A DNA stretch of 24,186 nucleotides, from the IMG/VR virus record IMGVR_UViG_3300014492_000031, positions 1 to 24,186 of that record, one strand, 5' to 3'. The DNA is from a virus. Below, piece by piece: positions 7,649 through 13,878 of the stretch (its first letter is position 1; every line of letters starts with the position of its first letter). The notes beneath the pieces were generated by a model that searched no databases, was not told the DNA's origin, and saw only the letters and a program-made list of their open reading frames with translations. The position numbers were made by a program, and so were the translations under genes.

Positions 7649-8041
7649 TCACCACCTCTGAACTTTGGAGAACGCCGACTGAAGCATCGCGTTCGATATG
7701 TCGCGGGCAACCGCGTCCCGTATACCGATCGTGAGGTCCTCGAGCACTTCCTGGTCGTAGGATCTCGATCGGTACTGTGTAGTGTGCTTCTTTCCCCCGA
7801 GGGAGTACACGATGGAGTATATCGTGTCCCCACTCATGGCGTCCGCCATCTTGTAAATGACGCACTCGAAGTCGGTGTCCCGAACGATCGTCGTCTCGAC
7901 GACCCGGTCCTTGGCGGCCTGCTCCATCTCCCGAAGGAGGCGGACCGACTCGTCCGTCGGGGCGCGCTTCTCCGTTACGTTGACCCTCGAGTCCACCGAG
8001 ACCCTGCTGTTTCCACCCCCGTAGTACATGCTGTCAAACAT
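7649..8041 (-). CDS. Conserved T4-like phage hypothetical protein (MFDSMYYGGGNSRVSV type)
   Basis: This gene encodes 130 residues. I chose the ATG at 8041 because GGGAGG lies nine bases before it; the in-frame ATG at 8047 is only three bases from that site. The N-terminus MFDSMYYGGGNSRVSVDS followed by NVTEKRAPTDESVRLLREMEQ is one I associate with conserved small proteins near the helicase gene in marine T4-like phages. A long helix covers about residues 28-50, and the C-terminal half carries strands (TIYSIVYSLGGKKHTTQYRS) and a helix. The start overlaps the end of the upstream gene by eight bases. Function is unknown. Confidence 0.82.
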   Translation of the reverse strand: MFDSMYYGGGNSRVSVDSRVNVTEKRAPTDESVRLLREMEQAAKDRVVETTIVRDTDFECVIYKMADAMSGDTIYSIVYSLGGKKHTTQYRSRSYDQEVLEDLTIGIRDAVARDISNAMLQSAFSKVQRW

Positions 8042-8345
8042 CTTCATATGCCTCCCACTTGTCGTTCTTGTCGTCCCAGTGTCTCCTGTCGTAGACGTTG
8101 AGAATCACCGAGTGGTCCAGGAGTGTCAGGTCCAGGAGAAAACCCGCGTGAGACTGTCCCCTCCATGAGAGGTCGAACTCCAGACCGATGATCCATGGGT
8201 AGTCCCTGTTCCATCGGGTAATCTGGAGAGACGCGCACTTGTTCTCGGTAACCTTCCAGTCGCCCTCGATGTAGTCGACAGATGGTCGTTCAATGAGTCC
8301 TGTCCACTTCCATGGACTCCAGAGAAAGAATGAGAAGTGAATCAC
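8034..8345 (-). CDS. Conserved T4-like phage hypothetical protein (Trp-rich, 103 residues)
   Basis: The start is GTG at 8345 with AGGAG six bases upstream. The product is aromatic-rich: FLWSPWKWTGL near the N-terminus, ENKCASLQITRWNRDYPWII in the middle, and RGQSHAGFLLDLTLLDHS followed by YDRRHWDDKNDKWEAY at the end. The HAG...D.RHWD...W pattern is familiar from small conserved proteins in T4-like phages (recall). The strand-rich character suggests a compact beta protein. Function is not known. It lies ten bases downstream of the helicase gene and overlaps the next gene, so it is part of the same transcription unit. Confidence 0.82.
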   Translation of the reverse strand: MIHFSFFLWSPWKWTGLIERPSVDYIEGDWKVTENKCASLQITRWNRDYPWIIGLEFDLSWRGQSHAGFLLDLTLLDHSVILNVYDRRHWDDKNDKWEAYEDV

Positions 8346-8354
8346 GTTGTTCTC

Positions 8355-9728
8355 CTACACGAAGTCCTCGAAGACCGTCCTCTTCAGGGCGGCGGCGGTC
8401 CCCGACTTATCGAAGACGGGTCTATCGTCCACCAAGTTCTGTTCCCGTTCGTCGACGTTGTAGAGTTTCATCCTCGTCCTGTCGATCCCCACGACGAACC
8501 GACGGAAGTCGTCCGTGTTCGTGTATCGGTTCTTGTCGGTCTGACGGAACACCAACTGACCCAACGCCTTCATCTCCTCGGACTGGGAGACGATCCACAT
8601 CAGGTCGACGGTCATCGGCAGTCCGAAACTGTCCGACGTGTGTTCGAGACCCGGGTCGGAGTCCGCGAACCCCGTCCTGTTCAACTGGGTGGCGGACCAG
8701 ATCGCCACGTTGGTCTCGACCGCCAGCCCCCGGAGTTCCTCCGCGATTGACTTGACGTACTCGTAGGACTTCACCCCCGACACCTTGAGGCGGCATGACT
8801 GACACAGGTTGATGTAGTCGATGTAGATGACGTCCGGGACGAAGTTCTTCTTCAACTTCAGTTCGTTGAGGAGGTGACGGAAGTGGTTCGCCCCCGCGCA
8901 GGTCGTCGGGTACTCCTTGATGATGAGTCTTCCGGAGGTCCTCGACCGAACCTGGTCCACCAGTCTCACGTACTGGTCCCTCGACATCGTCTCGAGGTCC
9001 AACATCGTCTGGTCCAGGACGTTCGCGTCGATCCTCTGGGCGATCTTCTCCTCCGCCATCTCCAGGGTGATGTAGAGGACCGACAGTCCCGCGCGGAGGT
9101 CGTTGGACGCGAAGTGGCAGAGGATCGTGGTCTTGCCGATACCCGTACCGCCCGACACGATGTTTAGGGTCTTCTTCTCGATCCCCCCGTTGGTCGCGCG
9201 GTTCATGAACTCGATGTCGAAGGGTATCCTCTTCTCGACACGGTGATAGTAGTCGTACCGGGTCCCGAAGTCCTCGAGGAGGTCGTGACCCACGTGTTTG
9301 TCGAAGGAGACCGCCAGGGCGTCCGAGAGGAGTCCCGGAATGGACCCCCGGTGTAGCTGCGTTGTCTTGTCGTCGAGGATCCTAACGGACTCCATGACCG
9401 CGTTGAAGACCGCGCGGTCCCGACAGAACTTCTCGGTCTCGTCGACCAGCCACTCCTCCTTGGTGGCGGGATCGACCTCCATGTTAGCGATGGTGTCGCG
9501 CGCCTGCGCGAACTCGTCCTCCCCGACACCCCGACGGTTCGTGAGATCGATCGCCAACGCCTCCCGACTCGGCGAGGAGTTGTACTTGACCATGTATGAC
9601 TGTATCAGTTCGAAGATCGTCCGGTCGGGACGATCCGCGAAGTACTCGGACCTCAGGAACGGTATGACCTTCCGGGCGAACCCCTCACTGTGAACGAGGT
9701 TCGCCAAAACTACCTTCTCAAAACTCAA
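8355..9728 (-). CDS. 41: Replicative DNA helicase, T4 gp41 / DnaB family
   Basis: The 457-residue product is the hexameric 5'-3' helicase that unwinds DNA at the phage replication fork with the polymerase and primase. The Walker A motif GGTGIGKTT is at about 193-201, and Walker B VIYIDYINL is at about 310-318. The segments FDKHVGHDLLEDF (142-154) and YITLEMAEEKIAQRIDANVLD (219-239), and LLNELKLKKNFVP before Walker B, closely resemble T4 gp41 from memory. The length is close to T4's 475. The start appears to be TTG at 9728, with GAGGTG seven bases before it and the TAA of the preceding membrane-protein gene one base upstream. No better ATG fits the conserved N-terminus. It lacks the long C-terminal tail of T4 gp41. 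Confidence 0.96.
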   Translation of the reverse strand: MSFEKVVLANLVHSEGFARKVIPFLRSEYFADRPDRTIFELIQSYMVKYNSSPSREALAIDLTNRRGVGEDEFAQARDTIANMEVDPATKEEWLVDETEKFCRDRAVFNAVMESVRILDDKTTQLHRGSIPGLLSDALAVSFDKHVGHDLLEDFGTRYDYYHRVEKRIPFDIEFMNRATNGGIEKKTLNIVSGGTGIGKTTILCHFASNDLRAGLSVLYITLEMAEEKIAQRIDANVLDQTMLDLETMSRDQYVRLVDQVRSRTSGRLIIKEYPTTCAGANHFRHLLNELKLKKNFVPDVIYIDYINLCQSCRLKVSGVKSYEYVKSIAEELRGLAVETNVAIWSATQLNRTGFADSDPGLEHTSDSFGLPMTVDLMWIVSQSEEMKALGQLVFRQTDKNRYTNTDDFRRFVVGIDRTRMKLYNVDEREQNLVDDRPVFDKSGTAAALKRTVFEDFV

Positions 9729-9729
9729 T

Positions 9730-9924
9730 TTACTGCACCTCTATCGTTGCAGCCGAAACCACGCACAGACATTCGACGGAGATCGGCACGCCGCCCTTTA
9801 TCCTACACCGTTCTCCCCACGCAGCGCGTTCATGAGAACCACACATCCCAACTATCGACAACACGATAATCAACACGAAGAGGGCGCCCATGCTACCCCA
9901 ACCTATACGTTCACTAGTACACAT
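9730..9924 (-). CDS. Small single-span membrane protein, 64 residues
   Basis: The start is the ATG at 9924, with GGGAG nine bases upstream and a consensus sigma70 promoter ending about 30 bases before it. Residues 12-29 (MGALFVLIIVLSIVGMCG) form one hydrophobic segment, followed by a Cys-containing tail of about 35 residues (CRIKGGVPISVECLCVVSAA). It may be a membrane-anchored early protein with its tail in the periplasm. The four tail cysteines could form disulfides there, which is inference. It is the first gene of the helicase transcription unit, and its TAA is one base from the helicase TTG. No family recognised. Confidence 0.72.
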   Translation of the reverse strand: MCTSERIGWGSMGALFVLIIVLSIVGMCGSHERAAWGERCRIKGGVPISVECLCVVSAATIEVQ

Positions 9925-9953
9925 TCATTGGGTCTCCCTAGACTGAAACGACT

Positions 9954-9982
9954 ATTATACCACCTCAGTCTTTGGGTGTCAA
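9954..9982 (-). promoter_or_regulatory. Consensus sigma70 promoter (TTGACA-17-TATAAT)
   Basis: On the minus strand the -35 TTGACA is at 9982-9977 and the -10 TATAAT at 9959-9954, spaced 17 bases, with both hexamers perfect. Predicted start is near 9947, about 23 bases before the ATG of the 64-residue membrane protein. The -35 lies inside the last codons of the upstream gene. Confidence 0.92.
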
Positions 9983-10273
9983 CCTCTCCCACTCAAAACC
10001 GAGTATCCAGTGTGTCGTCCACCTGTGAAACCAGGACGGTTCCCTACCCTCAAGGACGCACACCGTGACGTTGGTCCCGGGGAAGGGGTTCAACCGCCAC
10101 TTCTTCGAGTACTTCGGTCCACACCACATGGAGTGTACCGCCGTATTTCTCACCCATGGGTGTCCTGTATGACCGTCCTCAATTGGGTGTCCGATTCCCT
10201 TTATGGGGTTCGACGGTGTTCCCAACATTCCTATTCCGTCCACTATGGGACCCGGTCCCGGTATCGGACTCAT
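9965..10273 (-). CDS. Hypothetical 102-residue protein
   Basis: The ATG at 10273 has a strong AAAGGAGG site upstream. The N-terminus is Gly/Pro-rich (MSPIPGPGPIVDGIGMLGTPSNP); the rest is Trp- and His-rich (HPWVRNTAVHSMWCGPKY, SWFHRWTTHWILGFEWERL). No membrane segment or family is recognised. The gene overlaps the end of the upstream 86-residue gene by about 95 bases in another frame, an unusually large overlap, so one of the two starts or stops may differ from what I give. The strong ribosome-binding site favours this one. Its last codons contain the -35 box of the helicase-unit promoter. Confidence 0.68.
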   Translation of the reverse strand: MSPIPGPGPIVDGIGMLGTPSNPIKGIGHPIEDGHTGHPWVRNTAVHSMWCGPKYSKKWRLNPFPGTNVTVCVLEGREPSWFHRWTTHWILGFEWERLTPKD

Positions 10274-10439
10274 CGTTCCTCCTTTTTATCTCGCGCGCCG
10301 CCATGAAGAGTTCCTCGGGACTCCGACAACAGTCGGTCCTCCAGTACTCACAGAGTCTCCCGACCCAACCGTCCCGCAGACACGCGCAGGGGGGCTCACG
10401 GGTGCAGCGGCCGTACGTGTCTAGGAAGTGGTCGATCAC
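10179..10439 (-). CDS. Cys-rich hypothetical protein, 86 residues
   Basis: A GTG start at 10439 overlaps the TGA of the preceding gene (GTGA). The conserved-looking N-terminal half carries six cysteines: YGRCTREPPCACLRDGWVGRLCEYW then DCC. The arrangement suggests metal binding or a disulfide-rich fold. The TYGRCT-x-PPCACL-x-GW pattern reminds me of a small protein found in T4-like cyanophages (recall). The C-terminal half is charged and low in complexity, and overlaps the 102-residue gene. The ribosome-binding site is weak (AGG), so expression probably depends on translational coupling to the upstream gene. Confidence 0.62.
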   Translation of the reverse strand: MIDHFLDTYGRCTREPPCACLRDGWVGRLCEYWRTDCCRSPEELFMAAREIKRRNDESDTGTGSHSGRNRNVGNTVEPHKGNRTPN

Positions 10440-10792
10440 TTCTTCGACCTAATGACGACGTCGTCGATCGCGTGGACAAGTTCCGTCAGGGAAGTGACTT
10501 TCATCTCCAACTCCTCGATGCGCCGCTGCATGTCGGAGGCGGACCCCGGAGCCGGCTGCGTCCACCACACCGGCGGCGTGTTCATCCAGTAGGGCCACGG
10601 GGGCGGCAGCTGGTTGATCGGCACCAGCTGTGTTGGATCACAGGGAGTCCCTACTGGCTTGTAGTTCCCTGTTCCAGCCGTGTATGGTTGACTACCGGGA
10701 GGCGTACCAGCGTACGCTTCACCGTACCCACCCCAGTGCCAGCCGCTGGTATGGTCTATCCACATACCTGAATGCGGTTCACCCATCGACAT
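10436..10792 (-). CDS. Pro/Gly/Trp-rich protein with C-terminal coiled coil
   Basis: The ATG at 10792 has GGGGGAGG upstream and overlaps the end of uvsX by 14 bases. The first 85 residues of 118 are rich in Gly, Pro, Trp and Tyr and probably lack regular structure (for example PPPWPYWMNTPPVWW). Residues 86-118 (SDMQRRIEELEMKVTSLTELVHAIDDVV) form a heptad-like helix that could oligomerise. Small proteins of this composition occur downstream of uvsX in some T4-like marine phages, as far as I recall. No enzymatic motif is visible and the function is unknown. Confidence 0.72.
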   Translation of the reverse strand: MSMGEPHSGMWIDHTSGWHWGGYGEAYAGTPPGSQPYTAGTGNYKPVGTPCDPTQLVPINQLPPPWPYWMNTPPVWWTQPAPGSASDMQRRIEELEMKVTSLTELVHAIDDVVIRSKK

Positions 10793-11852
10793 GCTCGTCC
10801 TCCCCCATCAAGAGTCCCCCGGACAGGGTGTACTTAGCCTTCACGTAGTCGCGGAAGTCCGCGTCCTTCAGCAGCCCCGTCCACGTCACCTCGCTGCTCT
10901 CGATGCCCTCCAGCTTCATGTAGGGCTCGATCAGTTCACCCGTGGCGCGGTCCACCAGGGCGTACGCGTTGGAGTTACCCTTCTTAACCTTGGCGACGAA
11001 CCCACCCTCGAGCGCCTCATCGAGCAGGCCGGACCACTTGTTGATCCCTCCGTCGAACGCAATGTCGATGGGGATCTTCACCCCCTCTCGAACGTACCGA
11101 GACTTGTCGATCTTAAGGTTGAACCTGTACCCATGAATCTCCCGGGTATCTTTGTCCTTGTCGGCTTCCCGACCGATGATCCACAGGTTGTCCGCATTGT
11201 AGTAGGGTCCGGTCCCGCCGGCCACGACGTCCGTCGCGTACATCTCCATAGTCTTGTAGGTGTGGGCGATCACCACCATCGGGATGTGCTTGAGGTTCAC
11301 CTTCGCCGACGCGACCCGAAAGACGCTCTTGGTGACCTTCGCGCGGAGACCCATGTCGCCGGCGTCGGAACCCTTCGCAGCGTCCTCGGTCTCCTTGTGG
11401 GACGGCAGGTTGCCGATGGAGTCGACGACGATGAAGACCTTGTCCTTTCGAGACAACTGGTTGATCTGAGTCACGATGTCGTGCCGAAGCTCCTCGAGCT
11501 CGGTGACGGGCGTGTGGATGACGCGGTCTAGGGGGATGCCGAAGGACTTGAAGTACGACGGCGGCGACCCAAACTCCGAGTCGTAGAAGAGGATGTAGCC
11601 CTCGGGATACTTCTTCAGGAAGGCCCTCGCGAGCAGCAGCGCGAAACCCGTCTTGAACATCTTCGACTTGCCAGCCAAGACGGTGACGCCCGGCATCATG
11701 CCGTTGTCGAACGAGCCCGAGAGGGCGACGTCGATCATAGGGATGCCCGTCGGCACGACATCGGTCGGGTCAAACACCTCCGAGTCGAGGAGGGTGTCCG
11801 TCATCTTGATGGTCGACCCCTTTATCAAGCGGTCCCTAAGCTCATCACTCAT
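10779..11852 (-). CDS. uvsX: UvsX, RecA-like recombinase
   Basis: The 357-residue product is a T4 UvsX-family strand-exchange ATPase used in recombination-dependent replication and repair. It starts MSDELRDRLIKGSTIKMT, much like T4 UvsX. The Walker A variant GKSKMFKT is at 61-68, the strand ILFYDSEFGSPP follows, then VFIVVDSIGNLPS as Walker B, and VVIAHTYKTMEMY and GGTGPYYNADNLWIIG in the L2/ATPase region. FDGGINKWSGLLDEALEGGFV is a strong C-terminal family match. It lacks the long acidic tail of T4 UvsX, so it is about 30 residues shorter. The ATG at 11852 overlaps the upstream gene's TGA (ATGA). Confidence 0.97.
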   Translation of the reverse strand: MSDELRDRLIKGSTIKMTDTLLDSEVFDPTDVVPTGIPMIDVALSGSFDNGMMPGVTVLAGKSKMFKTGFALLLARAFLKKYPEGYILFYDSEFGSPPSYFKSFGIPLDRVIHTPVTELEELRHDIVTQINQLSRKDKVFIVVDSIGNLPSHKETEDAAKGSDAGDMGLRAKVTKSVFRVASAKVNLKHIPMVVIAHTYKTMEMYATDVVAGGTGPYYNADNLWIIGREADKDKDTREIHGYRFNLKIDKSRYVREGVKIPIDIAFDGGINKWSGLLDEALEGGFVAKVKKGNSNAYALVDRATGELIEPYMKLEGIESSEVTWTGLLKDADFRDYVKAKYTLSGGLLMGEDEHVDG

Positions 11853-12052
11853 TCTTCGTTCTCCAATGCCTTCCTAATCCAGCGCATCATCATCATGGCG
11901 CGCTCCTGTGCGGGGAACGACGCGTCCCCGGTGTCGTCTATCGGGATCGGAAAGACGTAACCGTTCTCACACTCGTAGTAGAGGTTGTCCTTTCGGTAGT
12001 AACAGAACTTCGCGTCCCCTCGAACGTACTCCTTTATGTCTAACTTAGCCAT
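11849..12052 (-). CDS. Conserved small protein encoded next to uvsX (67 residues)
   Basis: The ATG at 12052 has GGAGG nine bases upstream. The product begins MAKLDIKEYVRGDAKFCYYR and continues NLYYECENGYVFPIPIDDTGDASFPAQERA, ending in a helix rich in Met (MMMMRWIRKALENEE). This sequence strongly resembles a small protein conserved beside uvsX in T4-like cyanophages and other marine T4-like phages (recall). No catalytic motif is visible. The overlapping stop and start with uvsX indicate coupled translation, and a role in recombination or replication is a guess from position only. Confidence 0.88.
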   Translation of the reverse strand: MAKLDIKEYVRGDAKFCYYRKDNLYYECENGYVFPIPIDDTGDASFPAQERAMMMMRWIRKALENEE

Positions 12053-12302
12053 CCTTTGTATCCTCCAGCTCGCGCCGCTCCCTCGCCCAGAGGAGCTCGA
12101 TGCGCTTGTCGAATAGCTTATTCAGCTTCTTCTGTTCGCGCCAGACCCTCTTCCACAGCCGCTTGTGTTTTCGAACAAGACGGGCGTCTAGTTCGACGCG
12201 AAGTTCGTTGCCGTCGTTTGGGTACAGCTTCGGTCCCTTGGTGTCGATCCCAACGGTCTGTACGTCCGATGCGTCGAGGTCGACAGTTACCTTCCTAGCC
12301 AT
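12045..12302 (-). CDS. Paralogous small basic helical protein, copy 1
   Basis: This 85-residue protein is a clear paralogue of the gene at 12857-13111, with roughly 60% identity by eye. Shared blocks are DTKGP, YPNDGNE, RVELD, a basic helix KHK-L, QKKL-KLFD and RIELL-ARER. The N-terminal third looks like a small beta unit (VTVDLDASDVQTVGIDTKG) and the rest a long basic helix, which would suit RNA or DNA binding. The ATG at 12302 has GGAG upstream and overlaps the previous gene by eight bases. The product ends KDG, exactly as its upstream neighbour does, because the junction sequence is repeated. Confidence 0.8.
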   Translation of the reverse strand: MARKVTVDLDASDVQTVGIDTKGPKLYPNDGNELRVELDARLVRKHKRLWKRVWREQKKLNKLFDKRIELLWARERRELEDTKDG

Positions 12303-12474
12303 CCTTCATCTCCAACCCAAACTCGGTGAGCAGCGCCGCAACGATGCGCGCGTCCTCAGCCCTACAGATCTTCTTAGCCTCACGAAAACCCCAAGCACTT
12401 AAACCGACTACGTTCGTCCAGTCAGCGTATATTCGCCTCATGTGGACCCTGCGCAGGGCCATCTTCCGGTTCAT
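12295..12474 (-). CDS. Hypothetical 59-residue helical protein
   Basis: I start at the ATG at 12474, which overlaps the TGA of the phosphoribosyltransferase gene (TGATG) with GGAG eight bases upstream. A longer frame from a GTG at 12528 would lie entirely inside the neighbour. The product MNRKMALRRVHMRRIYADW continues with SAWGFREAKKICRAEDARIVAALLTEFGLEMKDG. It is basic at the N-terminus and helical throughout. No family recognised. It is embedded in a cluster of tightly coupled small genes between the polymerase and uvsX. Confidence 0.68.
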   Translation of the reverse strand: MNRKMALRRVHMRRIYADWTNVVGLSAWGFREAKKICRAEDARIVAALLTEFGLEMKDG

Positions 12475-12860
12475 CAGAACCACTCCGTATGAAAAATTGG
12501 GTTGATCCAGTCGGGATCGACCCCACACGCCCTACCAAATATGACCACACCGATCACCGAGTAACCGTACGCCTCGAGGTCCGCGCGGGCGGTGTTCATG
12601 GAGATCCCGGTCGTCATGACGTCGTCCACCAGGAGGACGTCCCACGCGTTGTGGTCGTCCGGGAGGGCGTACTTCTCCAGGGCCCTGCCGAGACGGTCCC
12701 CTCCCCGAGGAATCGAGTGGACGGACCGAAACCGAAACCTCCGCGCGACCATCGACGCGAGGGACTCGATGTCGTCGTCGGACAGGGCTCGGCAGTCGAT
12801 CCTGTAGTCAGAGTGTCTCCCGGAGTGGAGGGTGAACTGGCCGTGCTCAATCAGGGTCAC
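12474..12860 (-). CDS. Orotate phosphoribosyltransferase-like protein
   Basis: This 128-residue protein has the type I phosphoribosyltransferase PRPP loop VLLVDDVMTTG at about 75-85. The N-terminal FTLHSGRHSDYRIDCRAL matches the orotate phosphoribosyltransferase-like start F-x-L-x-SG-x-x-S-x-Y. SIPRGGDRLGRALEKY at 49-64 corresponds to the segment before the hood. It is much shorter than bacterial PyrE (about 210 residues). Compact versions occur in T4-like marine phages (recall). A role in nucleotide salvage or pyrimidine supply for phage DNA is likely; the true substrate is open. The GTG start at 12860 overlaps the upstream TGA, with GGGGAG eight bases before it. Confidence 0.85.
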   Translation of the reverse strand: MTLIEHGQFTLHSGRHSDYRIDCRALSDDDIESLASMVARRFRFRSVHSIPRGGDRLGRALEKYALPDDHNAWDVLLVDDVMTTGISMNTARADLEAYGYSVIGVVIFGRACGVDPDWINPIFHTEWF

Positions 12861-13111
12861 GCTTTTGACTCCCCATTTTCACGCTCCTCGCGTTCCCTAG
12901 CAAAGAGAAGCTCAATGCGTTCATCGAAAAGTTTGAAGAGCTTTTTCTGAGAACGCCAGAATTTTCGACACAGCTTCTTGTGCTTCTTGACGAATTTACA
13001 GTCGAGCTCAACTCGCATCTCGTTACCGTCGTTGGGATACATGACGGGCCCCTTTGTGTCTAGTTTGACGACCTGTTGGTCACCCGCGTCAATATCGACC
13101 AAAATTTTCAT
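12857..13111 (-). CDS. Paralogous small basic helical protein, copy 2
   Basis: This is an 84-residue paralogue of 12045-12302 (see that entry for shared blocks). I start at the ATG at 13111 with AAGGAG eight bases upstream; the longer frame reads back through the neighbour. Its codons are visibly more AT-rich than those of copy 1, so the two are old duplicates or one came from another phage. Cysteines at KLCRKFW and LDCKFV are not shared with copy 1. The C-terminus ends ENGESKA. Function unknown. The TGA overlaps the GTG of the phosphoribosyltransferase gene. Confidence 0.8.
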   Translation of the reverse strand: MKILVDIDAGDQQVVKLDTKGPVMYPNDGNEMRVELDCKFVKKHKKLCRKFWRSQKKLFKLFDERIELLFAREREERENGESKA

Positions 13112-13251
13112 GCGGCGAACTCCTTGACGAGCTCCCTCCTCTCGGTCCAATCGCCCTGTGCATAGAACGCTTTGGGCCGCAGCGTCTCGAGCGCCTCCCT
13201 ATTGAAGGTGCTGTAGAACGTAAAGGATCCATCTGGATAGACTCTTATCAT
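13108..13251 (-). CDS. Hypothetical 47-residue protein
   Basis: The product is MIRVYPDGSFTFYSTFNREA followed by LETLRPKAFYAQGDWTERR and a short helix. The ATG at 13251 has AGGGGAG eight bases upstream and overlaps the TGA of the 17-codon ORF before it; its own TGA overlaps the next ATG. The longer in-frame extension to 13323 is non-homologous shadow sequence. The composition is that of a small beta-then-helix protein. No family recognised. Confidence 0.62.
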   Translation of the reverse strand: MIRVYPDGSFTFYSTFNREALETLRPKAFYAQGDWTERRELVKEFAA

Positions 13252-13301
13252 TTTAGGAACTCCCCTAGATCGAGGACCATGCCGTGCTCGATCAGCGTCA
13301 T
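13248..13301 (-). pseudogene. 17-codon ORF, probable deletion scar
   Basis: The ATG at 13301 overlaps the TGA of the 92-residue gene and its TGA overlaps the ATG at 13251. The peptide MTLIEHGMVLDLGEFLK begins like the phosphoribosyltransferase (MTLIEHG) and ends like the ParB-like protein (EHSMVLDLGEFLA). I read it as a fusion scar left by recombination. The AGGGGAG at its end serves the next gene. It could still be translated as a short peptide, as both junctions are coupled. Confidence 0.6.
13255..13293. repeat. 39-bp direct repeat, copy 1 (partner at 13580-13618)
   Basis: It matches 13580-13618 at 33 of 39 positions. The shared block encodes EH-x-MVLDLGEFL on the minus strand and includes an AGGGGAG or TGGGGAG-type ribosome-binding site for the following gene. 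A second, shorter similarity links 13282-13303 to 12841-12862 (19 of 22). Confidence 0.8.
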
Positions 13302-13576
13302 GCAATCCATCCCTTCCTGTCATACTTCACTCGAGCGTACGAGTCTTTAAAATGACTGGGAGGTTTCGGGCCAACCCGTATCTCCGTACACGAGCTACCG
13401 AAGAACGATCCCGTCACGCGGTACCCGGCGACCCACCGCTTCCCGTAGGAGCGCGCTGGCAGCTCTCCATCCTCCCAGGCGCGCCTCACAACGTCCCGAA
13501 CTAGCAGCTGCAGCGGCCCCTGAGCTTCCCCGGTGTACCAATACACAAGTTGGTGCAGACGGTCGACTACGCTCAC
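13298..13576 (-). CDS. Hypothetical 92-residue protein
   Basis: A GTG start at 13576 overlaps the TGA of the ParB-like gene (GTGA), with GGGGAG eight bases upstream. The N-terminal half is helical (VVDRLHQLVYWYTGEAQGPLQLLVRDVVRRAWEDG). The C-terminal half is basic and strand-like (YGKRWVAGYRVTGSFFGSSCTEIRVGPKPP, then KYDRKGWIA). No membrane segment is visible and I do not recognise the family. It is coupled at both ends in the polymerase-to-uvsX cluster. Confidence 0.72.
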   Translation of the reverse strand: MSVVDRLHQLVYWYTGEAQGPLQLLVRDVVRRAWEDGELPARSYGKRWVAGYRVTGSFFGSSCTEIRVGPKPPSHFKDSYARVKYDRKGWIA

Positions 13577-13878
13577 GCGAGGAACTCCCCTAGGTCGAGA
13601 ACCATTGAGTGCTCGAACTCATAGACGGGCAGGTTCACGGCCACGCGACCCCAGTGATCGGAAGGAAGCGCGTCGACCTCCTCTATCTCGACGACGAGCT
13701 TCGGGATCTCCCCGCGGTGGTGGGCCACAGCCAGACGGTGCGAGCCCTCCAACGCGTAGAAGTCTCCCCGAAACAGCATCACCCGAATCGTCGGCGCGCC
13801 GTACGTGTCCATGTCGTCGGCCACTCGCCCGAGGTGACCGTCCTCGTACGGTAGGTGCTTAGCGAATACCCGCCTCAT
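13573..13878 (-). CDS. ParB/sulfiredoxin-like small protein
   Basis: I start at the ATG at 13878, which overlaps the TGA of the polymerase gene (ATGA). The 101-residue product has the segment RGDFYALEGSHRLAVAHHRG at about 48-67, similar to the G-x-x-R-x-x-A motif region of the ParB N-terminal/sulfiredoxin superfamily (consensus E-G-H-R-R-L-x-A). A preceding RVADDMDTYGAPTIRVMLF fits the strand that comes before it. In phages such domains occur in nucleases, CTPases and toxin-like proteins. Its activity here is open. The C-terminal EHSMVLDLGEFLA is the segment duplicated in the short ORF at 13248-13301. Confidence 0.7.
   Translation of the reverse strand: MRRVFAKHLPYEDGHLGRVADDMDTYGAPTIRVMLFRGDFYALEGSHRLAVAHHRGEIPKLVVEIEEVDALPSDHWGRVAVNLPVYEFEHSMVLDLGEFLA
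13580..13618. repeat. 39-bp direct repeat, copy 2 (partner at 13255-13293)
   Basis: This copy is the 3' end of the ParB-like gene. Six mismatches separate it from 13255-13293, 325 bases away. Confidence 0.8.

Noticed and set aside
10791-11531. Plus-strand frame of 246 codons
   Set aside because: It is antisense to uvsX, with no start signal and a biased composition.
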